A stretch of DNA of 64,000 nucleotides from Argopecten irradians (GCF_041381155.1 NC_091134.1:1050001-1114000); one strand, 5' to 3'. Positions 1 to 12,480 are shown, numbered from the stretch's first letter. The notes: a model not told the origin generated them from the sequence alone. Program-made: numbers and translations.

Positions 1-402
1 AAGTCATAGAAGCCTTGAACATTTATTTGTTTTCAAAGTTTATACAGTGTGCTCATGACGTGTAAAAATACTTATTTTTTGTTTTGCCTTAATTAACTTC
101 GCCTGTTTACGCTGACTAGATGCACCTTGATGTTTGCCACCGAAATCGCATTCTATTCTCCAATGATTGATGCCTTCCCAACTGTTTCGGCCTATGTATG
201 TGGTGTGTTGCGTGTCTGAAGTGCGTGGTGCAAGTTTTGGGAGTGTTGCGTGTTGTGTCTTGTTGTATAGCAGCAACACTGCCTACACTGTCTGCCAATG
301 GTGACTGTCTTGTGTATGAAAGCCCACTTTGTATGGTAAATCAATATAGGGAATAAAACCTACTGATATACACTGTCAACTGGTAGAGTGCATTGTGGCA
401 AC

Positions 403-422
403 ATGGAGGCGGCCAATTCCAG
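403..422 (+). CDS. lectin-like gene, candidate first coding exon
   Basis: An ATG followed by codons for MEAANS ends in AG before a strong donor (gtaagt at 423). The two leftover bases join the G at 7493 to make an Arg codon and continue into the hydrophobic exon 2, giving a signal peptide that begins MEAANSRLLCLFWWWLGL. The intron would be about 7.1 kb and holds the 105-bp array. Phase and signal-peptide logic support the join; a different first exon is possible. Confidence 0.5.
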
Positions 423-3400
423 GTAAGTTTTTTAACATTAGAGTTAATACATAAATAGCAAATCACTATTTTTTCAATGTAGTTGTCAACACATTATTTT
501 CCGTAGTGTTTTTTTTCGTTAGTTTTAATACAAATTTGCGATTTGCATTATGGTATAGAGACATGTAAAGTAACCGGAATGGTTTAACACTTTTATTATC
601 AGAACCATGCAGGGCTGATACTGTAGAACTTGTCTTCGTGGTTGGGAGTAATTTCGTGGGTACTTGTCTTCGTGGTTGGGAGTTATTTTGTGGGTACTTG
701 TCTTCGTGGGTGGGAGTTATTTTGTGGGTACTTGTCTTCGTGGTAAAATATTTGTGGTTCGCCGATAGAACAATGTTAACAATATTAAAGTTACGTGCCA
801 TAACTGGGCAAACTTTTGGTTCTTCAGTAATCTTTTGACAATCTTTACGGTTGATGTATTTATCTGTGAAAAGGCATTCAAAGCCACAGAATAAAAAGTA
901 TGATGCCTTTAAACATTGTTTCAACACATTACATATTTGCATTATAAAGTTCTTGTTTTATGCTTTACGTAGGTGTATATAAAAATATATCTGCAGAAGT
1001 CTCTTTAAAGATGCTCCACCGCCGACAGAGCATGAATGACATTCATCATTTGAACAAAAATTGGTACTAAATCGTGTATATTTATGTCTAATTGACACAA
1101 AAAAAAATAATATAAAATAATTTATTTTGTCTTTGGTGCATGCGCAATTAGTACTTGATTCAATATAGGATATAGTGCCATGGAATTTTTTCGGGATGCA
1201 ATTAATTATTTTTTGTAATTTTAACTTGAAATAAAATTGGAAGCTCAAACTTTTCAATGGTGTTAAAAGTGTAAATTAAGTTACTTTTGTAACCGAAGAA
1301 AAATACTAAATCGTCTGCGCCTGTTTTTGATGGTAAAAAAATACTATTTGTCAGCGTTGGAGCATCTTTAAAATTGTTAATTGCACTGTTAAAATGTGAA
1401 TTGAAATTGTAGACCACAACTTCATTTTCAGATCATATGCACTTCTTAAAATTCTAAAAATGTTGATAATCTTTGAGAGTGAACAACATATGAAAAAATC
1501 TTATTGATTCGTCAGTATTAAAGTTACGGAACATGTAACTTTACATAAACTGTGATGAGTTTTTACATTTTGTTTCATATCAACGACAGAAACAACGAAC
1601 ATGTCATGTTATCCACTATACTACAGTACACAATTTCTAATTTACAAAAAAAATTCACATTGACGACAAATTAACACTACTAAACCACCACTACCGATCA
1701 AATAAGATTCGTCATGGACTTATTTCTCAATGGAGATGAGACTAAAGAACCCGTTGCAGGTTCAAGATTTAATTTTCGCAGTGTAAAATCCCCATTGAGG
1801 AATTATTATATTACAATATTAACGAAATTAAATTTACTGAGACTTTGGTGAAAATTTGGGCACCCATAGAAATATACAGATTTTGTATTGGGGAATTGAA
1901 TACACATATCACTATCTGACAATAACAATGATAAATAAGCAATTAAGTGCGGATTTATATATTGACAGCCGTCATTGTGATTGACACACGTCACATGGCC
2001 AAAATATTACAAAACTTATTATAGATATATTTATATATAAACGGTCGAGTGGTCCCCAGCTGTGTTAAATTATCTATTATCAACAAAAAGAATGAAAGTT
2101 AAAATCATTGAATGAAATAAACTTCAGACTCGTTATTATGCCATTTGTAAGAGACATGCTAATATATCTTATAGAGAAGAAAACAGATTGGTTTGCTTGT
2201 CGATGATATTATTAAATATGATTACATGTGAATATGACATTTTCTTTGTAAACGTTTTTGTCGGAGAGGAAATAACCTAGCTACTACACAAATACATTTA
2301 TTTAACGGAAAGGACATTAATTCATATAGGTTTTAAACTTGTTCTCAAATCATATTTCTTTTTTATTATACTTGACACTCCTTTTGTAAATCATTGTATA
2401 CAAAAAGAAACGAAATGAATTAAAGTTATAATTAAATTTTATTTTATTTTTCCTAAATATATTTTTTATCCTTTAAAAATATGTTTTTTCTCAATTAGTT
2501 TGGAACGAATGGTTATTTGCTTAGTCTTATGGATACAAAAATGGTAAAAATCAATAAGTTACTAATTACTTGTTTTCATAGAACTATCCAAGATCTTTCA
2601 GCGCTTAAAACCATTAGGGGATGAATGGTAGATTTCTTAATGTGCCATTTCATTGTTTCACCTGTATTTCCAGTTCATAAAGGTAAGTACATACAACTAG
2701 TACTGAGAACTATCTCGGGGTTAGCGTGGCGATAAAATATGTAAATGATAGGTATATTAATAAGTGTTAGTGACTTGAAAATAACACACCATTTTATTGC
2801 ACACTTTTATTTGAGACTGCATTCTCTATAATAATAATGATATTGTTTCCAATCAGCACTAAACATCACATAAAACGTTACTAAAACTTTAGATGTAGGC
2901 TCAGGATAAAAAACTTTGAGACTGCATTCTCTATAATAATAATGATATTGTTTCCAATCAGCACTAAACATCACATAAAACGTTACTAAAACTTTAGATG
3001 TAGGCTCAGGATAAAAAACTTTGAGACTGCATTCTCTATGATAATAATGATATTGTTTCCAATCAGCACTAAACATCACATAAAACGTTACTAAAACTTT
3101 AGATGTAGGCTCAGGATAAAAAACTTTGAGACTGCATTCTCTATAATAATAATGATATTGTTTCCAATCAGCACTAAACATCACATAAAACGTTACTACA
3201 ACTTTAGATGTAGGCTCAGGATAAAAAACTTTGAGACTGCATTCTCTATAATAATAATGATATTGTTTCCAATCAGCACTAAACATCACATAAAACGTTA
3301 CTAAAACTATAGATGTAGGCTCAGGATAAAAAACTTTGAGACTGCATTCTCTATAATAATAATGATATTGTTTCCAATCAGCACTAAACATCATATAAAA

Positions 3401-6400
3401 CGTTACTAAAACTTTAGATGTAGGCTCAGGATAAAAAACTTTGAGACTGCATTCTCTATAATAATAATGATATTGTTTCCAATCAGCACTAAACATCACA
3501 TAAAACGTTACTAAAACTTTAGATGTAGGCTCAGGATAAAAAACTTTGAGACTGCATTCTCTATAATAATAATGATATTGTTTCCAATCAGCACTAAACA
3601 TCACATAAAACGTTACTAAAACTTTAGATGTAGGCTCAGGATAAAAAACTTTGAGACTGCATTCTCTATAATAATAATGATATTGTTTCCAATCAGCACT
3701 AAACATCACATAAAACGTTACTAAAACTTTAGATGTAGGCTCAGGATAAAAAACTTTGAGACTGCATTCTCTATAATAATAATGATATTGTTTCCAATCA
3801 GCACTAAACATCACATAAAACGTTACTAAAACTTTAGATGTAGGCTCAGGATAAAAAACTTTGAGACTGCATTCTCTATAATAATAATGATATTGTTTCC
3901 AATCAGCACTAAACATCACATAAAACGTTACTAAAACTTTAGATGTAGGCTCAGGATAAAAAACACTTTATCTCTATATACATTATAAATTATATGGATT
4001 TTTTTTTTTTTTGGTTTTTTTAGCTCAATCTTTCTCATTTATTCGTTATCCATTCCTGTCCTTTTCAATTTCTATAATGTCCGATACTTTACTTACATGA
4101 CTATTGGCGTAACATTGATTATGACCTAGCAATGAGGAAACAACGACGTTAGATATTTACTGTACCTGTAATGGACGAACAATAGTAATGAACAGCTTAC
4201 CGAGCCAAAGAATACCATCTTCAGCTATCAAATATCAGTCAAGATGAAATAAACATTTATTCTATTTTCGCATTATTGACAGCCTTACTTGTGTGTTTGT
4301 TAGGAATACGATATACCTGTCTCTTACACGATAAGGTCCACCTTTATACCTGGTTATTAGAGTTAATTTAGCCCTTGTAAAGTTTTTGATCAGTCGATAA
4401 CAGGCCTGTCTTGTGCTTACATTTTTTTGTTTTCAGTTCATGTATCTTTAATGATGTAAGGGAATAACGTATGATCATTAATTCATTTGTCATTACCACG
4501 ACGCCTTTCATGTTTAAAGTGAATAGTCGGGCAAAGAAAACCAGTCTAAATGCGTTCATTGGCCTTCCAAAAGTTCTCACATATTAATACGACGGTCAAG
4601 TTCTGCTTAGTTTCCCAGTTCTGACCCTTAAAGTAAAGAAAAGTTGAAAGCATTGAAAGCGAGGCTGTGTGGAAATGTAACCACGGACATAGTGAGCCGG
4701 GAGGACGTTTTAGAATTCCCATACTTTAAATTAATTTCTTCGTACGCAGACAGATTTTGACGAGAGATTTTTATTTTTCAATTTCATAAGAAATTATTGG
4801 ATTCACACCATTTTTACCGACTTTAGCCAATCCTTGCCCGACTTTACGTCAACAACTTAAATAAACAACGATGACAGTGCAGTGAAATCGCTGTGTTTAC
4901 GTTATAGAGAAAAATATTCATTATTAATCCCGGTAGACATAATCGTCGAATCGGAGCTACATCTATTTGTTATTATCGATGTAACTCTTCTTCCGGTACC
5001 ATGTTTACTGATGCATGCTAGTTAATGTTCTGTATCCCCTCTTAGATCTAAAACATCGTATTTATTACTTGTGTGCACTGTACCATCCCAAAACAAGACT
5101 AAGACCATAGTGCCCTCAAAAGAAGGTAATAAGGTTTTTAGTACATAACGGACTGAAGAAAATAATTAAATGATATTAGAATTATGTATGATCACTGTGT
5201 AAATTCGTCGACATTCAAGTTCCCAAACCGTGACATCATCGTTTAGTTGTTGTTTTTTTTGTTTTTTTTTGGTTTTTTTTTGCGAAACGTCGTCCGCAAA
5301 CAGTTTGTTTGCCAGTGAACAGCGCAAATGGCGACAGTGACGTCATTTCTGTCAATGTGACGTACGTAACAAAACGCGCACTAAACCACAGTTCCGCGAG
5401 AAAACATAGTCTCGTGGGTATGGCTTAATAGTGCCTGGGGACTAAACCAATTAAAATGCGAGAAAAAGTCATGTTATGTACTCATAAGTAAATGTACTTG
5501 AGTTCCTTTGTGAAAGTTTGTTTATGTTGCAATTACAAATTCACGTAGTTCCGGGCCAAGTTCTAAGGCTAATAATAGTTTGGCGATAATATTTAAATCA
5601 AGACAAAATGATTTCTCTATAACTATAAAATAGATAGAGCATATTCCTTGTTTCTTGATAAATGCTTGTTATATCTCATCTAATGAGGTAAACAATTTGA
5701 TATTTTCACGCTTCTATTTACCGAAGACCATAACTAATAATTCCGACAAAGGTTATTCCGCCATTTTATTGTACAGAGTTATTTGCCCTGGCGATTATTA
5801 CGTCGTATTTTTTATCATAAAGTCATATCTCTAAACAAATATATGAAGCTTTTTGTGCACAAACTAATGACGTTAAAATAAAAAATGATATTTTTACAGT
5901 CAATGCTGCATTCCGATTGGTCAAAAACGAAAGAAAATTTTCACTGGAGTGAAGTATATCGCTTTAATGTTCACTGTTAAACTTTATATTTATCGTATTG
6001 CGAAAATTGTAATAAATTATTATACCTGATGCTGTTATAAACTTATATTATACAATATTTTCTGTCATACCTACACGTGTAATACTGACTGGTCTAGGGC
6101 AATACACTCATATCGCCTGAAGCTGTATTACATGGCTACAAATACAATTAAGCCTAGTTACGTCACAGCGTCAACAAAGGACTAAATGCACTATTGTCCG
6201 TTTTTGTCCCCATCAGAGATACAGATGATATTTACACAAAATACATTAAAACGACATTAGGCAAGAGAAAAAAACACTACAACAAAATCACAGTTGTCTT
6301 ATGTGAATATGGTATCAATGATGAAAAATCGCATTTTGGTGGGGCCAGATATGGGCAAAAGTGCATATAATCCTTTACTCTTTCCTCGATACAATTTTAA

Positions 6401-9400
6401 CATTGTTTAGAAACTAAGCAAGATTTACTTTAAGAGATCCAAACAACGGAATGTGCGTTGAAAACATCACACAAGTTTCGAATTTATTTCAAAATGGCAG
6501 AAATTAAAAGTTATGAAATTGCAATAAACGTAATAAATAAGAGCAAAAATACTTTTCACATGTGGATATGAAGGATAGGAATATTCTGCCCTCGAGATCA
6601 TAAAACGTTTACAACATTTTGTGACCCTCGGGCAGAAGATCCCTATCCTTCATATCCTCAGTATTGTTTTTTGCAAGTTGATATTCGAACCTTTAACTGA
6701 ATCACTACTTGCACATATTGGATACGGTCTTCAGATGAACCCATCTCCCATCTCACTATGTTTACATTTTCGTTTTGTCTTTACTATACAACCTTACCAA
6801 CTGGGAATACATACACCGGAACACTGTCTCCGCAATTAATGTTCATGCGCATCAAATTTGACTTGTATTGTTTCTGTATTTTTAATTCCATCATTAAACA
6901 ATATGAATGTAATGAATATCTTAAATTATAATTCGAAAAATAAAATAGTTGAGAAATATTGCATCAATGGATTGAAAAAGATAGTATTATTGTGGAACTA
7001 TATGTTTAGTACTTTCAGAACTTGATAACATTTACCGCCAAATTGGAGCTAGTGTTACGGGATTCCATCAATTAACCGGCTGTTACGCCAATCATATAAA
7101 GTTTTATTTTATCGGAACATTAAGTTTAAAAGAAATAGTCGGTTGGAATGTAAAGATAAGAAATGATTTTTATTTTTTCTGATGTGTAAACTGCAATTGT
7201 TGGACAGATATTTCTACATGACGCGCGTCATTTAAAGCATTGCTGTCCAACAAATGCAGTTTACACACCAGTAAACAACAAAACATAAAAATTATTCCAT
7301 AAATATACATACACTCTACAGTTATAGAAACTTTTATTATGCTACATCCACTAAGCCTCCGAGCAAATCTTACTATATAAGTTGATTGTGGGTTTCTGCT
7401 CTAACACATGACCTAAACGTCAAACCGAAAAATAAAATAATATTTCATGCTGAACGGCTGAAACTATATTAATTATATTTATTGTTTTACAGGCTCCTAT
7501 GTCTTTTTTGGTGGTGGCTGGGTTTAGAAATTTGTAAGTACATAATGTTTATTGTGTTGTCAAGAGCGAGGACAAAATCAATCTCAGAGGACATCTCAAT
7601 GATGCGTATTCTATATTAATTATGTACGTGAGACATTGTCAAACGATGATACAGAATACACGTTATGTCATTGTTTATTAACATGTAATTCTATGCGGGA
7701 ATTTAACACTTTATTCAATAAGTGTTCGTGCAAGTAATAAATGACGTAGGATAATTCATTCCTCGGTCTCGTTAAAGCCATTTCGTTATCACATTGTAAC
7801 CGATTACCTCCCGACCTTGTATTCAACATAACTAACTTAATTAACGCTGATTACCATACCTAGTAGAATAATGCTTCTTCCAGGTTTTTTCGATGAATTA
7901 GGAAAAAAATTATTTTTTAGCTCTGTATAAATATGTAGAAATTAGCTTTGGTACCAACTGTATAACGCTGAAACAAACACCTGATGACTGACACATTTCC
8001 TTTTAAACGTTCCGATTTTTTCTTAACAGGTTTTGCCATATCTGCTAAAACAAGATTTACGTTACTGAAAACTCCGATGTCGTGGAATGCCGCCAAGTTG
8101 ACTTGCGAGGGCCTTGGTATGCATCTCGCTAAGTTGGACACCTCATTGAAACAGACATATGTACAGCAGTACATCAATAATGATTGGAGCGCCGACGTGT
8201 GAGTGGACCTTTCTATTCTTGATTCGTTTGTGCAACTAAATTAGCGTATACTTTTTTATGTTGTAAGAGGCACATTGGTCAAAGTTTGATAAAACACGTT
8301 TACTCTTGATGATAAAACTAATTTTCCTACTTGTTTTTTTCCCTTTGAAATTGGAAATCTAACGTCGATTCTGACATATTACGAAACTAAAACAAACACC
8401 ACTGTAATCTCATTATAAATAGACTGACAGTCTATTCAGAGGATATTCTGAAATGTATGAATATGTCCATAACAGAAAAGTCATATCCAATTCATTTCAA
8501 TGATTCATTACTAAGATATAGTTTAGGTACTTGTGATCAGGCTTATAATAGTTTCGAAAGTAACCTATCTAACTTAACAGACAAGTTATACCTCTCTTCT
8601 ATAAAACTTGTGAGATTTTACCAAATATGTGTTCAATAATCCTATACATGTTTTAAATGGTATTCTTATAATGACAGCGTATGAGAAAATAAAGAATGGG
8701 GATTGAATTTGGGGTCAAAAGGTCAACTACAAAGGTCACTGTTACTAGTAACTAAGTGATGGATTGTTTCACAAGTTTCTGTACGATAACTTAAGAAAAC
8801 ATCAACGGAATTTGTTCAAACTTCACACAATGATAGCATAACTACCAACAATAACTTCACATAGATTAGAAAATGTTACTGATGGAAGGGAACATGTGTT
8901 GTTTGCACCACTTACTGTAAGTTTTTTGTACACTGCTGTTTACAGGACCGGGGAGCTCTGGATCGGCCTCCATAAGTTTGATATAGCAACACCAGAATTA
9001 ACAAGGTGGTATGATTGTACCATTGTTGGAGGACCGGATAGTTTTGATGATGGAGAACCTAGCACAACCACAGACGATTTGTGTTTCACGTTATCGGGAG
9101 GGACGAACTGGAGATCGTCTCTGTGTAATGACACGCTACAGGCGGTCTGTGAATCCTCCCCAGGTACTTAGCGCTTAAACTTTACTGAAAATTTAAAAAA
9201 GGGCATTGTCATGGCTCTTCATTTCAACGCTAATGCTAGGTGATGGAGAAGGATTCTGGTTTGGGCGTACAGTTATACATTTAATTAATCCCCTGTCATT
9301 TTGTTTTATATAATGGCTTGTATTAAATCCAAGCGCAATGTTGTAGGGACGTTGTCGTTGTGAAAGCACATCCTTTTTAGAACAAAATGAAGGTGCTATG

Positions 9401-11394
9401 GAAAATCATTGATGACTTTCGCTTCTAAAAATAACAAAAAAAGTAAATCTGTCCCATCAAATTTTGTATTTCGGTTTTTATTTGTGATTATCATCCCTTC
9501 AGGTGACTGTACGTTTGATACTTACCCTGGTAACGGATGCAGTCATAATCTGAAGGCGAGCGCAGAGTTACCATGGGCGGAATGTATCGCTGACTGTCTG
9601 ACTGATACCTTGGCAACAGGAGAGCAGTGTTGGGGTGTGGGACACCTGGATGGATTCTCGGGGGATGACTGCTGGAAGTTTTTTGCAGCTGACGACCCCA
9701 ATATCTGCATCGCTGGCATGTACCCATCCGCGTCCATTGATGTAGGAATAAAGATCTGCTTTGAATGTAAGCAATGTGATCAACAGCGGTGATATTATAC
9801 AAAGTTCATAACCGTCTTTTTTTTCTTTCTCCAATAATTAATAATACTAGTAATTTCCATCGCGGTGGTTGTTGGGCATTTCCAAACATAAACATAGTAA
9901 ATGTATAACACTCATCGTAATATAGTGGTTTGAACTTTCAAAACATCTGATTTCATACAAGTAAGTAAGCACTTTTTGAATACCGATAATCAGGTGATTC
10001 TATTAACAAAAATGAATTTACTTATTCACCTGACACATTACATACGCTTGTAAAGTATAAATCATAAATATTGATAAGCTGACCATGTAGCCTCAGACAC
10101 GAACTTTAATGACTTTGTGTTGTCTGTCTTTATTTTAAAGCTTCTGTGGAAATCCCTGATGTTCCTGATGTGTCTAGCGTCAATCCAGATACGCCATGCT
10201 TTGTGATATACACAACACCAGACACTGAAACAACACTTGGTCTTACCACAACAATAGCGGAAACAACAACAACTACTACCATGACTGCAACATCACCAAC
10301 GACAGACGCCTCAAAAGAACCCACGGCCTTGACATTTACCACGGAACAGGTCACCGCTGTAACATCATCATCAAATGGTAAAAATCAGTCGGAGTCTTAG
10401 TGTTGTCATGAAAAATAGTGAGATTATGTAACACTTTTCATGTTTACGGCAGTTTGGAAAATATTATTATGTCTTTTTATAGTTGATTGGGTAATATAAA
10501 ATGTAAGTATACGTTGCTATCCTCGATGGTAGTTTCTGTGATATCTAAACCTAAATGTCAAATTTTCCATAAGATCTTTTTATCCCCTGTACATTTGGCG
10601 GTCTATTTCAAAGTTACCCAACGCTGCCGCTTTGGAACTCTGATATTACTTTCATTCGGGATAATTAAAATACATTTACTTCCTAACCCCGGTATATTTG
10701 GGGTGGCCACTCTAAAAGTATCGAGAAAAAAAAAAGATTCTTTGCTACTCTTTGAGATTGAGTATGATAATTGGGGAATCCATAAAATAGTTTCCTGTCG
10801 CAATTTACATATGTAGCTATAACATTGAACAAGCATTTTGATTGTGATTATCTAACGTTTTCAGTTCTAAAGTGGACATCAGCGACGTCATAAAGTTTAT
10901 CGTCCACAGCCTGATTTACACCATTTCTACTTGGTTTATATATAGAGTAAATATAAAAGGAAATCTTGAATATAAAATCATATTTTGAACATACAGCGTT
11001 AAACATGTATTGATTAGCATCAGACCTAAGGCGTCGAGGTGTCAGACACTCACTCAGGTATTAATATTGTTTTGTTACAGTTACGTCACTTCCGAATCTC
11101 GGCGTATGTCGCTGCACATGCACCATGATCAACACATCTTTACTCAATTTACAGGAGGAAATAGAAAAACTCAGAGTTCTATTGACTGTAAAGAAATCTT
11201 CCACTTCGTTATACAAACGTAAGTTTATCAGCGTTCAGGACGAGAGGATATCCGCCAAGTCCATTGGTTATGTGGGCGCCACACTGCTGATGTTGACTTT
11301 CGGTACCATTGTCTTCCTCGACTTCCCGGTCCTTATACAGCAAGTAAAACGGCTATGTCCGGGTAACACAAAACATCGTGTTACATCTGTTTAG
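403..11394 (+). CDS. C-type-lectin-like single-pass membrane protein (whole gene, 7 exons)
   Basis: Proposed exons are 403-422, 7493-7533, 8030-8198, 8946-9163, 9503-9766, 10141-10377 and 11081-11394. All junctions are GT-AG and every phase joins (1263 nt, 420 aa plus stop). Order: signal peptide (1-20), one C-type lectin-like domain (about 21-147), an eight-cysteine domain (150-237), a Thr/Ser-rich stalk (238-316), then a Cys-rich hinge, a short helical segment, a membrane span (about 378-402) and a short tail. Family knowledge suggests a cell-surface recognition receptor, as in the expanded molluscan lectin-like repertoires; the ligand is unknown. The calcium-site motifs are degenerate (EPS rather than EPN, WRS rather than WND), so sugar binding is doubtful. 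The five downstream exons are firm; exons 1 and 2 rest on splice sites, phase and the signal peptide they create. Confidence 0.8.
627..742. repeat. 34-bp tandem repeat, about 3.4 copies
   Basis: The unit is tacttgtcttcgtggttggg plus agttattttgtggg, repeated with a few substitutions. It lies inside the proposed first intron of the lectin-like gene. Confidence 0.85.
1004..1373 (-). mobile_element. MITE copy 1 of a three-copy family
   Basis: Terminal inverted repeats of about 20-24 bp (consensus TTTAAAGATGCTCCACCGC) bound a 370-bp AT-rich body with no coding capacity. The body matches, in reverse orientation, the copies at 43494-43858 and 59513-59824. It is a non-autonomous DNA transposon by structure; the superfamily is not determined. 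Confidence 0.85.
2811..3964. repeat. 105-bp tandem array, 11 copies
   Basis: A highly homogeneous array whose 105-bp unit starts tttgagactgcattctctat. Because 105 is divisible by three, the minus strand shows an open frame of about 370 codons across the array, but there is no gene-like context. Units differ by only one or two bases, so expansion or homogenisation is recent. Confidence 0.95.
6564..6658. mobile_element. foldback (hairpin) element
   Basis: Arms of about 35 bp, ggatatgaaggataggaata at left and its near complement tatccttcatatcc at right, enclose a short loop. No coding capacity. It looks like a hairpin-type MITE or foldback remnant. Confidence 0.7.
7179..7271. mobile_element. 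foldback (hairpin) element
   Basis: About 28-bp arms (ctgatgtgtaaactgc... and ...gcagtttacacaccag, both with ttggacag/ctgtccaa) flank an inner perfect palindrome atgacgcgcgtcat at 7218-7231. It lies 220 bp upstream of the proposed signal-peptide exon. Confidence 0.75.
7493..7533 (+). CDS. lectin-like gene, signal-peptide exon
   Basis: A 41-nt exon between a pyrimidine-rich acceptor (ttattgttttacag) and a consensus donor (gtaagt). In the only frame that joins the CTLD exon at 8030 it encodes LLCLFWWWLGLEI, a typical hydrophobic secretion core. It has no ATG in this frame, so a preceding exon is required. Confidence 0.6.
8030..8198 (+). CDS. lectin-like gene, CTLD N-terminal exon
   Basis: Acceptor cttaacag and donor gtgagt. 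It encodes the first half of a C-type lectin-like fold: SWNAAKLTCEGLGMHLAKLD matches the family pattern of a WxxAxxxC helix followed by the G-x-HLAxLxS strand, then an alpha-2 helix (TSLKQTYVQQYI). It ends phase 2 and joins 8946. Confidence 0.85.
8946..9163 (+). CDS. lectin-like gene, CTLD C-terminal exon
   Basis: It encodes the second half of the CTLD: the hallmark WIGL, then RWYDC, a long loop with GEPS, and the closing pair LC...WRSSLCND...AVCE. These correspond to the family WIGL, EPN/QPD and WND...C...C landmarks. The EPN and WND residues that bind calcium are changed to EPS and WRS. The acceptor follows tgtttacag; the donor is gtactt. Phase 1 exit. Confidence 0.9.
9503..9766 (+). CDS. 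lectin-like gene, eight-cysteine extracellular domain exon
   Basis: One exon encodes about 88 residues with eight cysteines (CTF, GCS, AEC, ADC, EQC, DDC, NIC, KIC) and a CWGVGHLDGFSGDDCWKF core. The spacing recalls PAN/apple-type or WSC-type Cys-rich modules, but I cannot assign it firmly. Both splice sites are good (cccttcag, gtaagc), and symmetrical phase 1-1 makes it a shuffling-compatible module. Confidence 0.8.
10141..10377 (+). CDS. lectin-like gene, Thr/Ser-rich stalk exon
   Basis: It encodes a low-complexity segment rich in Thr, Ser and Pro (ETTTTTTMTATSPTT and similar), as expected of an O-glycosylated stalk between the ectodomain and the membrane. The exon is symmetrical (phase 1-1), like its neighbour, with acceptor tattttaaag and donor gtaaaa. 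Confidence 0.75.
11081..11394 (+). CDS. lectin-like gene, terminal transmembrane exon
   Basis: After acceptor ttttgttacag the exon opens with a CRCTC hinge, then a short amphipathic stretch (NLQEEIEKLRVLL), a basic patch with YKRKFISVQDERISAKS, a hydrophobic span starting IGYVGATLLMLTFGTIVFLD, and a short tail ending at TAG (11392-11394). The basic-patch-plus-GYVG-span layout resembles a C-terminal module I recall from many predicted mollusc membrane proteins; that resemblance is from memory. Confidence 0.85.
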
Positions 11395-11468
11395 ACCGTG
11401 AACCACCAATATTGCCGTTAAACCTAGTTCATTTGAAGGTCATGGAGCAGTTATGATTGGTGTTCGAA

Positions 11469-11474
11469 AATAAA
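11469..11474 (+). terminator. polyadenylation signal of the lectin-like gene
   Basis: AATAAA lies 75 bases after the stop codon of the lectin-like gene, a plausible distance for a short 3' UTR. Confidence 0.5.
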
Positions 11475-12480
11475 CTGGTGTCAGAGTTAGATACCAATTA
11501 TCAGTCCGACATCGTTTTCAAATTGCGACTTCCAGACTGACCTGGCCATTGTCTTTCGCTCGGGTATCGCCCACGGAAAGCAAAACAAGGCATTTTCTAG
11601 GATCTTTAAAAGGAATTCCATATGACACGTATTGGCAGATATCCATCGATATAAACTTGGAAAGTGCAAACAAAGTGTGCACAAATAATGACATGTAAGT
11701 CTATTATGATGTAGTATTTTCATTTGAAAAATGACAGGTGTATGTTTAGTGTGAGTTTTGTGTGCTTGGTGTCTTTGGCAGCATGTTTCAGTGATGAATA
11801 TACCGCAGTCTCTCAAAACTCGCACAGTACACTACATACACGCTACACACTGCATTCATGGGAGGTCGTCCTTACATGACCCTGGCTGTTAATAGGACGT
11901 TAATTAATCAATCAAACAAACAGAAGTTCTGATTATCATATTGTTTTGTAAAAAAGACTACAAATACAAGAAAATCTGCTCATATCATTTCTTTTAAAAA
12001 TTACTTGATAATAGTTTCGACAGATAGCTCGTATAAGGTATCTTCTGATGTAACATCGTATAGCCCGCTCAAAATGCTGCTTAAAAGACTACTAGAAATA
12101 TAATAGTGTCGTCTTTAGAGCTACAATTGGTGCCTATTAATGCTAATGGAGCAAAGTAATGGTTATGGAAACTATCATTATGACGTTTATATGCATTTCA
12201 TCGTACTTGTGTTATGTCTGTTACCTCCTAGCCAATAAATCTGAACCATGAGCGGTACGTTTGTTTTGGGTTTTGGCAAAATTAACATATAAATGCATTA
12301 ATACAAATAAAATAATTGGAAAACTACAAAAAAAGTACACAAATTGTGCCCGAGTGATTCTCTGTGGCAGTGCTCCACTAGAACACATTTTGTACCCGGC
12401 CGAATGGTAGACCGTTTACATAGTATATTCGTTATAATGTTAATGAATCCTATCACGTATAACACATATAAAGCAGTAAC
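11475..12480. other. intergenic stretch after the lectin-like gene
   Basis: It holds the 3' part of a dispersed repeat (about 11730-11925), ending in a run of atcaatcaaacaaaca. Nothing else is recognised. Confidence 0.5.
11730..11925 (+). mobile_element. dispersed repeat, 3' fragment
   Basis: It shares the segment ggtgtctttggcagcatg, a middle part, then gaggtcgtccttacatgacc, a variant of ctgttaataggacgttaa and an ATCAAACA-type tail with the copies at 44300-44575, 45295-45690 and 47930-48425. The simple-repeat tail and constant 3' end suggest a retroposed non-autonomous element; class not established. Confidence 0.65.

Larger units (their letters stand above)
423..7492 (+). other. proposed 7-kb first intron of the lectin-like gene
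   Basis: No convincing exon was found. It contains a 34-bp short array (627-742), a MITE copy (1004-1373), the 105-bp array (2811-3964), poly-T/G tracts near 4000 and 5250, and two foldback elements (6564-6658, 7179-7271). The rest is unremarkable AT-rich sequence. Confidence 0.45.

Noticed and set aside
2674-2682. 9-nt micro-exon between strong splice sites (tttccag|TTCATAAAG|gtaagt)
   Set aside because: Inserted between the first two lectin-gene exons it would create an in-frame stop; no other support.
2807-3919. 370-codon open frame on the minus strand across the 105-bp array
   Set aside because: The unit length is divisible by three and homogenised, so one open unit keeps the whole array open. 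No start context, splice partner or conserved domain.
9491-9834. Antisense frames over the 8-Cys exon
   Set aside because: Shadows of a phase-verified sense exon.
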